This document shows, piece by piece, positions 9,018 through 17,520 of a DNA stretch of 64,000 nucleotides. Numbering within the stretch: position 1 is the stretch's first letter; every line of letters begins with the position of its first letter. Source of the stretch: Dinoroseobacter sp034111085 (GTDB taxonomy: Bacteria; Pseudomonadota; Alphaproteobacteria; Rhodobacterales; Rhodobacteraceae); assembly GCA_034111085.1 (NCBI GenBank), contig JAWUXZ010000020.1, positions 1-64,000 on the forward strand, given 5' to 3'. Under the pieces are notes generated by a model. The model saw nothing but the letters and a program-made list of their open reading frames with translations, was not told the origin of the DNA and ran no database searches. The translations under genes and the position numbers were made by a program.

Positions 9018-9218
9018 ATGCAGGTTAGTGTTCGCGACAACAATGTCGATCAGGCTCTTCGAGCTCTGAAGAAAAAGCTACAGCGCGAAGGCGTGTTTCG
9101 TGAAATGAGGCTTAAGCAACATTTTGAGAAACCGTCAGAGAAGAAAGTCCGCAATAAGGCCGAGGCAGTCCGCCGGGCCCGAAAATTGGCGCGCAAAAAA
9201 GCTGAGCGTGAAGCGTAG
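9018..9218 (+). CDS. rpsU: 30S ribosomal protein S21
   Basis: A 66-residue basic protein with the S21 pattern: VRDNNVDQALRALKKKLQREG followed in two parts by FREMRLKQHFEKPSEKK and a Lys/Arg/Ala-rich tail. S21 binds the small ribosomal subunit near the 3' end of 16S rRNA and helps start-site selection. Length and start are standard. The gene is monocistronic and followed by a clear intrinsic terminator. It lies in an otherwise decayed neighbourhood, so it is the one obviously conserved gene between 8.3 and 11 kb. Confidence 0.95.
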   Translation: MQVSVRDNNVDQALRALKKKLQREGVFREMRLKQHFEKPSEKKVRNKAEAVRRARKLARKKAEREA

Positions 9219-9249
9219 ACTAAGCCACTCTGTTAATTTGACAAATTTG

Positions 9250-9284
9250 AAATCCCTGCGGCCAGTTGGCGGCGGGGATTTTGC
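9250..9284 (+). terminator. Intrinsic terminator of rpsU
   Basis: AAATCCCTGC (9250-9259) pairs with GCGGGGATTT (9272-9281) with one G-T pair around a 12-base loop. The descending arm ends in Ts followed by TGCTTT. It lies 31 bases after the rpsU stop. Confidence 0.75.
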
Positions 9285-9290
9285 TTTGGG

Positions 9291-9643
9291 TGCCAGCCAC
9301 AACCGATATTGCCCAGTAGAAATGTAGTCTGCCGTAGCGAAGGCTTGCTTATTGCACAACAGATCCGGGCACTCAGCACTGCGATATTCCAGCTCAGCCA
9401 AGCCCAGTGGGACACACCTCTAGCCCGAACCGGACTTTCGAGCAGCTCGCAGCGAATACCCCGTTCGAGGCTCAAGCATGGACCGCATCGTGAAAGAGGG
9501 CGATTCCCGAGCTACATATCTCAAGGCCTTGCGTGGGCGTTCGTTGAGCCGTCCTGTGACGTTTTCGCACCAAAGCCCTCACAAAACCAGAGCATCCAAG
9601 ATGCCAAGATTCGGTGCAGCAAGCTGTTTCGAGGGCTTCTTAT
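9291..9643. other. Gap between rpsU terminator and the next gene, no gene recognised
   Basis: Open frames of 66-90 codons exist on both strands but none resembles a known domain and none has a convincing ribosome binding site. The base composition is lower in GC than in the genes to the right. It is probably degraded sequence like the remnants on either side. Confidence 0.3.
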
Positions 9644-10321
9644 TCAACTCAGCCCATCATCACGCCTCAGTTTACTGAACGCGAAAATACCAGTTCGCAG
9701 AAATTTATCGCTCTCAATCTGGCTGACAAGAAATTCGGCCAAAGACGTTTTGTCGACCCAAAGCGTGTTGTGTTTGGTGTGTTGGATAACTAGGCGCGAC
9801 AGGCCCTCTGTCTCCCGCAACCTTGGACAACGTACCAAGGTCCAGTCCAGGTTACTAAGTTTCAGCAGCTCATATTCTGAGTATTTGTCCCTCAGGATAT
9901 CGCCTAAAAGAAGGGGAAATACAAAGCGAGTGATGATGTTGGCGAATGACGTTGTCCTGTCTGCAGGCATGACAACACTCGCGCCAGACATGACGACGTA
10001 TCGTTTGATCTTCAGCTGGTTCATCGCTTGGATAACGTTTCTTGTCGCCGCAGTGCTGACCATCTTGCGAGCGATTGATTTGTCAAAGCCCGGCCCCAAG
10101 GTGCTAATTACAGCGCAACACCCTGTGAGCAACTCAAGGACGACGCTCAGATCGTCTGAGCTTCCTTCCAGAACTTTGAGCGCTGGGTCCGTAATTCTCA
10201 ACTTTGAAGGTGTACGTGCCAACGCGTGAACATCGTAACCACGCAGCAGCGCCTCACGTACTACGGCGTTGCCGGTCACCCCTGTTGCCCCCAAAATGGC
10301 AATTTTCTTATTCTGCTTCAT
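9644..10321 (-). CDS. NAD(P)-binding atypical SDR (NmrA/YwnB-like)
   Basis: A 225-residue protein with a single Rossmann domain. The N-terminus KIAILGATGVTGNAVV carries the GxxGxxG nucleotide motif and is followed by ALARTPSKL, the arginine-containing strand typical of NADP-preferring atypical short-chain dehydrogenases. RYVVMSGASV is the usual strand-4 motif. No YxxxK pair is evident, which is common in NmrA-like members that act as NAD(P)-dependent reductases or redox sensors. It stands alone; function and substrate are unknown. Confidence 0.75.
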   Translation of the reverse strand: MKQNKKIAILGATGVTGNAVVREALLRGYDVHALARTPSKLRITDPALKVLEGSSDDLSVVLELLTGCCAVISTLGPGFDKSIARKMVSTAATRNVIQAMNQLKIKRYVVMSGASVVMPADRTTSFANIITRFVFPLLLGDILRDKYSEYELLKLSNLDWTLVRCPRLRETEGLSRLVIQHTKHNTLWVDKTSLAEFLVSQIESDKFLRTGIFAFSKLRRDDGLS

Positions 10322-10389
10322 GTGTCCAAGCCCGTTCTATCGGATAGATATTCACCCAAGCGTCACAAAACGAAGACCGGGGCCGACTT

Positions 10390-10887
10390 TTAATGCGGTC
10401 TCTCATCTGCGCCCCACGCACCTTGATGAAAAATTGGCAATCGCGGGCTTCTCAACGAGCGCTTTCGCTCACAAGCCCAAATCAGTTGCAGGCGTGTAGA
10501 TCGTCTCTGTACCTTCCCATCTGCCGATCCAAGGCTTTGAGTACACATCGTCTGTGCATTGCATGCTTCTGCGATGATTTGCGTTCCCCAACTTGAAGAA
10601 CGCCAGATAATCGATGGATCAGATTGACGGCCAGAGAGCTGCTGCAACGCGCCTGCCCAGTCTTCGACGTGAGAGCTGCGGACGATCTTAGCACCCACAA
10701 GTTCGTGGATATCGATCGTCATGATGTCAAAGCTGCGGCCTTCACCATCGGCACCAAAGAACGGCGCAACAGGCGTGCCAGTAACGCGACTGCGAACCGT
10801 CACGAAATTGCCGCTCTCGTGCATCTCTTGAACCGCCCAAGTCAGATCAGGCATCAGCTGGGCAAAACCTTGAGAACTCTCGCACAA
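10390..10887 (-). pseudogene. SnoaL-like / ester cyclase fragment
   Basis: The first 80 or so residues (QLMPDLTWAVQEMHES, VRSRVTGTPVAPFFG, FDIMTIDIHELVG, SSHVEDWAGALQQLSG) match the C-terminal two thirds of SnoaL-like polyketide cyclase / ester cyclase proteins. These are small cone-shaped alpha+beta enzymes of the NTF2 fold. The N-terminal helix is missing and the frame runs on for about 85 residues of non-family sequence after QLSG, because the usual stop is lost. I read it as a truncated gene. Confidence 0.55.
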
Positions 10888-11125
10888 GCAGGCAGAAAGG
10901 AAGTCAGTTCACGCCTGCACTGTGACCAATAGCCGAAACCGCACAGATGCAGGTGCAATTGCAGCGCCTCGATCACCTGATGGCGACGCTTAGCTGGTCA
11001 GGTAGAACGGCAACCACACCGCCCGAGACACCGGATTTCGCTTGCAATACAACTTCGTAGCTGCATTCGGCTGCATAGCCGAAAGGTGCGGGTGATCGCC
11101 TGAAGGTCATCCTATCGCATTTGCC

Positions 11126-11785
11126 CTATCCTGCTTCCGCCTCGCTGCTTTTTGTCAATTGGGTTAGGATGGTGGTGTAGTTGTCGACGCCCTGAGCACC
11201 GGTCACCAAATGCTGTCGGTCAAAGACCACAGCGGGCACGCCACTGATGCCCTGCTGGATCCAAAACTTCTCCTCCGCGCGGACTGCATCAGCGAAGCGT
11301 TGATCGGCCAAAATTGCCGCGGCTTCTTCACGGTCAAGGCCGGTTTCGAACGCGATGTCGGCCAGCACAGCGATGTCTGACAAATCGCGGCCATTGGTGA
11401 AATGCGCGACGAATAACGCCTGTTTCAGAGCGTCACCATGGCCCTGAAGCGTCGCCCAGTGCAGCAATTGATGCGTGTTAAACGTGTTGTGCATGCGCAT
11501 GTCGTCCGCGAACGAAAATGTAAAGTCGAGGTCTTCACCGATGGCTGTCAGCCGATCACGGTTGGCGTGCGATTCAGCCTGGCTACTTCCGTATTTTTCC
11601 ATGAGGTGCTCGACCATATTCTGGCCTTCAGCGGGCATATTTGGGTTCAGTTCAAACGGGTGCCAATGGATGTCTACAGATGCACCCGTCGCTTCGACGG
11701 CCTGTTTAAGCTGCCTGTAGCCCACGATGCACCAAGGGCATACGACGTCTGAAACAATGTCGATACGCAATGTAGCAGTGGTCAT
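11126..11785 (-). CDS. DsbA-family oxidoreductase, FrnE-like
   Basis: A 219-residue thioredoxin-fold protein with an inserted helical domain. The motif DVVCPWCIVG gives a CPWC active site at residues 16 and 19, and GVPAVVFD supplies the cis-proline loop near the C-terminus. This is the FrnE / 2-hydroxychromene-2-carboxylate isomerase-like branch of the DsbA superfamily. There is no signal peptide, so it acts in the cytoplasm, probably in thiol-disulfide exchange or glutathione-dependent chemistry. The start has a plausible GGAA upstream. It is monocistronic. Confidence 0.85.
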   Translation of the reverse strand: MTTATLRIDIVSDVVCPWCIVGYRQLKQAVEATGASVDIHWHPFELNPNMPAEGQNMVEHLMEKYGSSQAESHANRDRLTAIGEDLDFTFSFADDMRMHNTFNTHQLLHWATLQGHGDALKQALFVAHFTNGRDLSDIAVLADIAFETGLDREEAAAILADQRFADAVRAEEKFWIQQGISGVPAVVFDRQHLVTGAQGVDNYTTILTQLTKSSEAEAG

Positions 11786-12003
11786 GGGGGCGTTCCTTTG
11801 TGAGGTGATAGATGACGCAAATGGGGACGGATGAATGAGACGTCAAGATTGCGCGCAGAACTGGCCCCGCGCTCAACGCGCCCGCGGATAGCATGGCGTA
11901 ACTGAGTGGCGCGCAAGCCCGCAAACAAGATGTTTGTCCGTTAGATGCGTGCGATCCCCTATTTCAGGACATGAACAACCAATCGACGCAAAAGCTATAG
12001 ACG

Positions 12004-12318
12004 TTAAGCGCGCGACAGCACGTGGATCATCCTATCGTCAATCATGTCTTTGGCAGCGGCACCAAAAACCAGCATGTGCGCAGCTTTGGAATGGGCCTCA
12101 AGCGCTTCGAGATTGGACCATTTCTCAATTACGACAAACGTATCGGGGCCAAACGCGGCTTTGCCAGATCCGGCATTTTCGGTGTCGATTGTTGCCTCAT
12201 AGGCGACGCAACCATCCTCCGCCAACACCGCTGGGGCATTGGCATTCAACAGCGCCAACACCGCCGCACGTTGACCCGGTTTCGTTGTGATAATCGCGAG
12301 TACGTGAACGATAGACAT
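12004..12318 (-). CDS. Antibiotic biosynthesis monooxygenase (ABM) domain protein, quinol monooxygenase-like
   Basis: A 104-residue ferredoxin-like-fold protein. It has a beta strand (VHVLAIITTKPG), the helix RAAVLALLNANAPAVLAEDG and the core F-x-V-I-E-K-W-S-N-L-E-A-L-E-A-H pattern shared by YgiN-type quinol monooxygenases. I start at the ATG at 12318 rather than 12369 because the upstream 17 residues are not family-like and GGAA lies near 12318. Such proteins are cofactor-free monooxygenases or dimeric dye/peroxide-response proteins. No partner is evident. Confidence 0.8.
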   Translation of the reverse strand: MSIVHVLAIITTKPGQRAAVLALLNANAPAVLAEDGCVAYEATIDTENAGSGKAAFGPDTFVVIEKWSNLEALEAHSKAAHMLVFGAAAKDMIDDRMIHVLSRA

Positions 12319-12475
12319 GGCTGATTTCCAATCTGCAAGGCCGCGTGTTTGACCAAATTTGTTCGGCAAGGTTCCGGTCCACAGCGGCGGGGCGGCTCAC
12401 TGTTCAGAGACAGCGCGGCGAGTTAAATATGCGGGCAGGGCCTGCTTAAGCAGGTAAACTAAACTCAGAAGCCAA

Positions 12476-12985
12476 TCAATTTTCAAGGAATTGGTGAGCT
12501 TCAAGAAGTGTTGCCGCCAGCCCATCAAAAAAGCCCGGCACACAGACGTCTATAAGGCCAACGGGCGCGTCCACGTCATCAGCGTTAACATCTTCAGCCA
12601 ATTTCACGCCAAAAAGAGAAGTCGGAGTATCGATCAGCTCCCGATAGCTCGCACCTTTTCCGTGCTTCAAAACGTTGATCGCTAGATAATATTTGTGGAT
12701 CCTATCAGCCAAATCTATATGCCCAGCATTTATGAGCTTTGCCTTAAGTTTTCGTGAAAATGGACCCCGCTTAAAGTGGTGCTGCATTCGCGCTTCAAAA
12801 AGTGTGAAAATATCGACCGCTGCCAATTCAAGTGCAACAGTCGCCGCACAAAGGTCTTTGACTTGGGCGTCCGAGCCGTTCGGCCCTTCCAGATGTTCCA
12901 GAATTTCTGAAATTTGATCTTCGGACGTCTTCGCCGTGGCTCGTGTTGCCGCAATCAGCTCTGGTAAACTCTGTGAAACTTCCAT
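12476..12985 (-). CDS. Uncharacterised helical protein
   Basis: A 169-residue protein I do not recognise. It is predicted mostly alpha-helical, soluble and acidic at both ends. A central segment RMQHHFKRGPFSRKLK is strongly basic, and VLKHGKGASYREL lies about 35 residues later. The R-x-Q-H-H element and all-helical character are loosely reminiscent of HEPN-type domains, but this is only an impression. The ATG at 12985 follows GGGAGA at good spacing. It stands alone between the ABM gene and an empty stretch. Confidence 0.6.
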   Translation of the reverse strand: MEVSQSLPELIAATRATAKTSEDQISEILEHLEGPNGSDAQVKDLCAATVALELAAVDIFTLFEARMQHHFKRGPFSRKLKAKLINAGHIDLADRIHKYYLAINVLKHGKGASYRELIDTPTSLFGVKLAEDVNADDVDAPVGLIDVCVPGFFDGLAATLLEAHQFLEN

Positions 12986-13391
12986 CAATTATTCTCCCTT
13001 AGGTCCCAACCTCCCTTAAGCGATACGGCTGGGAATGATAGTGGCGGGGAGGCTTTATGCGCCACTTGCCTGAGGATCGTTAACCAAGTGAGCGGCTTAG
13101 ATCAGGGTTGTCCGTTGCTGCGAAAGGCCGGGTATTTCGCACAGGATGTTAGAGGACATGCCGCCACCCCCAGCAACATTCGTGCCACAGATCCATGTCG
13201 TCCTGTCTAACAACACGAAGGCGACACTGGCGGCGAGCACGACGTGAAGAGGCACGCAAACCCACAGTCCGTGGCCAGTCCTGCGCAATTGCGACTAATT
13301 GTTTCGACTTTTTGGACCCTCGCCCAATTACTGCCCCATTTGATTGTTACCCCTTTGGCAACACTCAAGGCAGCAGAGGCAGGATTAGACC
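12986..13391. other. Intergenic region without a recognised gene
   Basis: About 400 bases with no frame I can support. The right end must carry the promoter of the small plus-strand gene at 13392. A 63-codon minus-strand frame here has an unusual Cys/Trp-rich composition and no ribosome binding site. Confidence 0.3.
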
Positions 13392-13505
13392 ATGAACAAG
13401 TTAGCAGCAGCCATTGGCGTTCTTATGGGCCTGACCGCAGGCGTCACGCTCGCAACCGCAGGCACCGATAGCGGCTTTCCGTTCGTGCTTTACGCCGCGC
13501 TTTAG
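13392..13505 (+). CDS. Small hydrophobic peptide, 37 residues
   Basis: A 38-codon frame, ATG at 13392, preceded by AGGCAGGATT. The product MNKLAAAIGVLMGLTAG continues to a short polar stretch and ends FPFVLYAAL. It looks like a signal-peptide-like or single-helix small membrane protein. A strong terminator begins 36 bases after the stop, which supports a real short transcript. Function is unknown. Confidence 0.45.
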   Translation: MNKLAAAIGVLMGLTAGVTLATAGTDSGFPFVLYAAL

Positions 13506-13540
13506 CCGCCCCCAAGTTTCTCCCGAAGACTGTACCACCC

Positions 13541-13576
13541 GTCCCTGGCCCTCCCCCAGGGGCGGTCCTTTTTTTT
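13541..13576 (+). terminator. Intrinsic terminator after the small peptide gene
   Basis: CCCTGG (13543-13548) pairs with CCAGGG (13556-13561), partly extended by flanking GC bases. It is followed shortly by eight Ts at 13569-13576. Confidence 0.75.
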
Positions 13577-13660
13577 GGAAACCGTTTCAGACTTACCTAA
13601 ACCAGCGCGCGCCGGATCTCGCGTTTTGCGCGGCGTGGAATAGTCGAATTTGGTTTGTCT

Positions 13661-14350
13661 CTAAACGCGGCCAGTGGCCTCTGCGTCATCCTCGTACGGC
13701 TCGATCAACTCAGGCCCCTCAGCGCGGTTGGAGTTCACTTTACGGTCAACCCTGTACCGCGCGATCCGCGCTTCAGGTGCGGCCTCCATCAAGCGCGCGG
13801 CCCCTTTTCCCTGCTCGCCCAACCACAGGCTCCATTGCTCAGGCGCAAGCGTCACGGGTTCGCGGTGATGAACCTGCGCCATCGTCGGCCCGGCGGCGGT
13901 CGAGACAATAGCGCAGGTCGTCAGCGCCTGCCCGTCCTTCTCCCAATCCTGCCAGATCCCCGCAAACACCAAAGGCGCACCGGATGGGTCGTGGAAATAC
14001 CACGGCAGGCGGTTGCCCTCAGCGTCCTTGGTCCATTCGTAAAACCCCGTCGCAGGCACTAAGCAGCGCCGTTCCCGGCAAGCGGCGCGAAACGCAGGTT
14101 TATCGGCAATCGTCTCTGATCGCGCGTTGATCAGCAGTGGTCCGTCAGTGGGCGAGCCGTACCAATGCGGCAAAAACCCCCAGCGCATCGGGCGCAGATG
14201 GCGTGTGCCGTCCAGGCTGGTCACGACGGGCACGGGCTGCGTGGGGCAGACGTTATAGCGAGGCTCCACAGGCAGATTATTGGCCGGGGTCGCCGCGAAA
14301 AGCTGCGTCACCGCCTCACGGGGCAAGGTCAGGGCATAGCGTCCACACAT
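13661..14350 (-). CDS. yedK: SOS response-associated peptidase (SRAP / YedK / HMCES family)
   Basis: A 229-residue protein beginning MCGRYALT, so Cys2 becomes the N-terminal residue that forms a thiazolidine crosslink with abasic sites in single-stranded DNA. Other family signatures are RYNVCPTQPVPVV, RWGFLPHW, INARSETI, CLVPATGFYEW (with the conserved Glu) and VHHREPV. Family members shield abasic sites at replication forks and can self-release. The gene lies 2 bases downstream of the quinone oxidoreductase gene on the same strand and is probably cotranscribed with it. Confidence 0.93.
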   Translation of the reverse strand: MCGRYALTLPREAVTQLFAATPANNLPVEPRYNVCPTQPVPVVTSLDGTRHLRPMRWGFLPHWYGSPTDGPLLINARSETIADKPAFRAACRERRCLVPATGFYEWTKDAEGNRLPWYFHDPSGAPLVFAGIWQDWEKDGQALTTCAIVSTAAGPTMAQVHHREPVTLAPEQWSLWLGEQGKGAARLMEAAPEARIARYRVDRKVNSNRAEGPELIEPYEDDAEATGRV

Positions 14351-14352
14351 TG

Positions 14353-15330
14353 CTACAAGCTTACCACAACCGTCCCCAATTTGTCGCCCGAGGCCACCAA
14401 ATCATGCGCATTTGCCATGTTGTCCAACCCCTGCATCACCACCGGCGCGTGGGACAATGCCCCTTCAATCGACCACTGCGCCAATTGCGCCTCGCCCGCA
14501 CGATGCGTCTTTGGGTCGATCAAGTAGGCAATCAACATGCGCATCGTAATATTGCGGAACATCAGGGGATAGAATTGTAGGCTCGGGACCATCTCGCTAG
14601 CAGACGCATACGCAGCAATCGTCCCGCTGGGTTTCAGGACGTCGACGGCCAAAGGCTGGTTGGCGGCGAAATCGACATCGACAATCAGGTCGACACCGGC
14701 ACCGTTTGTGAGGTCCATGACCGCAGCACTGGCATTCCCTTCGCGGTAATTTATCCAGTCCTGCGCAGTGGAATGGGTCCCCTTTTCAGCGCTCGACACA
14801 GTCGTGATGACCCGCGCGCCGCCTAGCTTTGCCATCTGGCAGGCATAGCGTCCAACCGCCCCTGCCCCGCCCGTTACCAGAACGGTTTTCCCGTCAATCG
14901 GGCCATTTGCAAACAGGGCATACCAAGCTGTCATTGCCGGAATGCCAAAGCACGCCGCATCTTCAAACGAAACTTCGTCCGGCATGGGTACTGCTTTTTC
15001 AGCCGGTAGCGCGATCAGCTCCGCCGCTGAGCCAAACGCCCGCTGCCATGCGGCGTTCCAGAGCCACACACGTTGCCCGGTGCGCGTGGGGTCGACGCCC
15101 TCGCCAACTGCCTCGATCACGCCAGACCCATCAGAGTGCGGGATCACTTGCGCGAAATCCATCACGGCCCCCGGACGCGCGCCCGCGCGCCGTTTCACAT
15201 CCGATGGGTTCACGCCTGTCGCCTTGACCCGAACCAAAACCTCGCCCGGTCCTGCCACCGGATCCGCCATTTCGCCGACCTTCAAAACCTCAGACGCCGT
15301 CCCAAACTTTTCGTACCAAACAGCCTTCAT
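14353..15330 (-). CDS. Zinc-independent NADPH:quinone reductase (MDR family)
   Basis: A 325-residue medium-chain dehydrogenase/reductase without zinc ligands. It has a GroES-like N-terminal domain (PGEVLVRVKATGVNPSD) and a Rossmann domain with VLVTGGAGAVGRYACQMAKLGGA, containing an AxGxVG-like motif. Relatives reduce quinones or enones with NADPH. The length is typical. It probably forms a two-gene unit with the SRAP gene downstream. The leading RBS region is ordinary. Confidence 0.87.
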   Translation of the reverse strand: MKAVWYEKFGTASEVLKVGEMADPVAGPGEVLVRVKATGVNPSDVKRRAGARPGAVMDFAQVIPHSDGSGVIEAVGEGVDPTRTGQRVWLWNAAWQRAFGSAAELIALPAEKAVPMPDEVSFEDAACFGIPAMTAWYALFANGPIDGKTVLVTGGAGAVGRYACQMAKLGGARVITTVSSAEKGTHSTAQDWINYREGNASAAVMDLTNGAGVDLIVDVDFAANQPLAVDVLKPSGTIAAYASASEMVPSLQFYPLMFRNITMRMLIAYLIDPKTHRAGEAQLAQWSIEGALSHAPVVMQGLDNMANAHDLVASGDKLGTVVVSL

Positions 15331-15400
15331 CGTAATTCTCTCCTCACGAAATAAGGGCGCGCCCGCGAAGGCACGCCCCGTGTTTTAGATTTGCGAGAGT

Positions 15401-17017
15401 TTACTCAACGCGCGTGATACGGCCATCCGTGAAGGGCGCGTAGCTGCCAGAAGCCGAGACATAATCTGCCACAACCTGCTCAAGACCCGGACCGAAGTCA
15501 TAGGCATTGGCCGCGTTTGAGAACATCCGGTAACCGTCGCCCCCATTGCGCATGTAGTTGTTGGTTACTGCCAAGTAAGTCGCTGCCGGATCGATGGCCG
15601 TAAAGCCGCCCATGCCATCTGCAACCATCACGTCAGAGATGCGTGCACCAACTTCGGCATTCACATCAAACGTGTACTTCATCCCCGCAACTTGCGCGAA
15701 ACGACCAGCACCATCTTCCAGACGGCTAACACCGTTCTCAAGTGCGTCGATCATCATCTGACCAGTCGCCTCGAAGGTTGCCAGCGTGTTCTGGAACGGA
15801 AGCACTGTCAGCACTTCGCCCATGGTCATCTCGCCCTCGTCGATGGAAGCCCGCAAGCCGCCGCCGTTCTGGATCGCGATGGTCACGCCTTGGTCGGCAA
15901 CACGGTCAAGCATAGCTTCTGCAACAAGGTTGCCCATCGCACATTCCATCGCGCGGCAGACGTCGCGGCTGCCCTCGATGAAGCCTGATGACGCGCCAAT
16001 AACCTCGTTCTTCATCTCCTCAATCGGGCCGGCCAGTTCCGCAACACGTGCTGCGATCTCGGCATCCGGCTCGACGCTTGCATCCAGCAAGATAGTATCG
16101 CCGCCTGCATAGAGAAGGTTGCCGGCATCATCGAAGGTCAACACAAGATGGCCGACGTACTTTGAATAGGCATAGGCCTGCACCACGGGCACCAAAGTGC
16201 CATCGGCTTGGCTGGCATAAGTCGGATACGCACCGGCGCGGTCGGGATCAGAGGCCGACAGATAGGTGTGCGAGTGACCGCCCACGACCGCATCGAGACC
16301 CGGAACCGCCGAAGCAATGGCGAGGTCCTTGTTCAGGCCAACGTGGTTCAGCGCGATAATCTTGGTCACGCCTTCCGCAGTAAGGGTCGCTACGTCAGCC
16401 GCAAGGCTGTCGATCTCGTCTTGGAAGACCACGTTCGGGCCCGGCGACGAGGTTTCGACGGTATCGACGGCCAGTGCCGAGATAATACCAATCCGCTCGC
16501 CACCAACTTCGAGAATGACATGGTTGCCCACTTTGCCATTCAACAGGTTCGATGAGGACAGATCGAGGTTGCCCGAGATCACTGGGAACGACACCGCATC
16601 GATGAAGTCGGACAATTTCTCAGGTCCATCGTCAAATTCGTGGTTTCCCACGGCCATGACATCAAAGCCGATCCGCTCCATCATTTCAGCTTCAACGGCA
16701 CCTTTGAAGGTGGTGTACATCAGCGAGCCTTGGAACTGGTCGCCTGCGTCTAGAACGATAACGTTCTCGCCCGCAGCGGTCAGATCATCGCGCAGCTCGT
16801 TAATCTTGGTGGCAACGCGCGCGACACCGCCGAAGCATTTGCCCTCGGTCTCGTCCTCGCCCGAGCAGGTCGAATCGAAGCGGTTGATCGACTCGATCCG
16901 GCTGTGCAGGTCGTTTATGTGAATGACGTTAAGGGTATAGTCGGCCTGGGCCATACCAGCGGAAAACCCGGTGGCGATGGCGAGCGCGGTCGAAGACGCC
17001 AGCAAACGTGAAAGCAT
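15401..17017 (-). CDS. Periplasmic 5'-nucleotidase / 2',3'-cyclic phosphodiesterase (UshA-like)
   Basis: A 538-residue secreted metallophosphoesterase. A signal peptide ends near AQA (residue 28). The N-terminal calcineurin-like domain has IHINDLHSRIE, DAGDQFQGS, AVGNHEFDDG, ALNHVG and VGGHSHT, the metal-binding motifs. The C-terminal 5_nucleotid_C domain has QNGGGLRASI and NNYMRNGGDGYRMF, which hold the base. It releases phosphate and nucleosides from extracellular nucleotides. I start at 17017 because the signal peptide begins there and GGGAGA precedes it. It is monocistronic. Confidence 0.9.
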   Translation of the reverse strand: MLSRLLASSTALAIATGFSAGMAQADYTLNVIHINDLHSRIESINRFDSTCSGEDETEGKCFGGVARVATKINELRDDLTAAGENVIVLDAGDQFQGSLMYTTFKGAVEAEMMERIGFDVMAVGNHEFDDGPEKLSDFIDAVSFPVISGNLDLSSSNLLNGKVGNHVILEVGGERIGIISALAVDTVETSSPGPNVVFQDEIDSLAADVATLTAEGVTKIIALNHVGLNKDLAIASAVPGLDAVVGGHSHTYLSASDPDRAGAYPTYASQADGTLVPVVQAYAYSKYVGHLVLTFDDAGNLLYAGGDTILLDASVEPDAEIAARVAELAGPIEEMKNEVIGASSGFIEGSRDVCRAMECAMGNLVAEAMLDRVADQGVTIAIQNGGGLRASIDEGEMTMGEVLTVLPFQNTLATFEATGQMMIDALENGVSRLEDGAGRFAQVAGMKYTFDVNAEVGARISDVMVADGMGGFTAIDPAATYLAVTNNYMRNGGDGYRMFSNAANAYDFGPGLEQVVADYVSASGSYAPFTDGRITRVE

Positions 17018-17181
17018 TATTTTTATCTCCCAGATGTTAGATGTTGCGTAGCTTAGGGATCGGCCCGCCCTTGTCAAAGCGGATTCGACGCCTGTTTCCC
17101 TTACGTTTGAAACAACCGTGTGACGCCCGCTTTTTGGGCAGCAGTCTTGACCTTCGCACGCGCTATCGCCATCCCTGCTTC

Positions 17182-17520
17182 ATGTTGATTTACAAGATAT
17201 TCCGCACTCCCGAATGGGACGACTTGAAGGCCAAGGGCGCAACGCAAGGCGCGCCGATCGATCTGGCCGATGGGTTTATCCATTTCTCAACCGCAATCCA
17301 AGCCGCAGAGACCGCTTCCAAGCATTTCACTGAGGTCGAGGGGCTATGGCTGGCCGCTGTCGAGGCTGACCCTTTGGGCGAGGCGCTGAAGTGGGAGGTT
17401 TCGCGCGGTGGCGCGGAGTTCCCCCATCTGTACCGCGTGCTGACGCTTGAAGATGTAGCATGGTGCCAACCTCTTGCGCTCAAAGACGGCACGCACCGAT
17501 TTCCTGCCGGACTTGCATGA
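17182..17520 (+). CDS. DUF952 domain protein
   Basis: A 112-residue protein with the DUF952 pattern: an initial IYKIF, then DGFIHFSTAIQ, HF, WEVSRGGAEFPHLY and a closing LAL. The fold is related to mono-ADP-ribosyltransferase-like domains, but no biochemical function is established to my knowledge. The ATG at 17182 starts the conserved region; the frame upstream is not family-like. Its stop overlaps the pyrD start (ATGA), so the two are coupled. Confidence 0.85.
   Translation: MLIYKIFRTPEWDDLKAKGATQGAPIDLADGFIHFSTAIQAAETASKHFTEVEGLWLAAVEADPLGEALKWEVSRGGAEFPHLYRVLTLEDVAWCQPLALKDGTHRFPAGLA

Noticed and set aside
9309..10229. Plus-strand open frame of 306 codons
   Set aside because: It overlaps the minus-strand NmrA-like gene, which has a proper nucleotide-binding motif; the plus frame has only low-complexity Ser/Arg-rich sequence.
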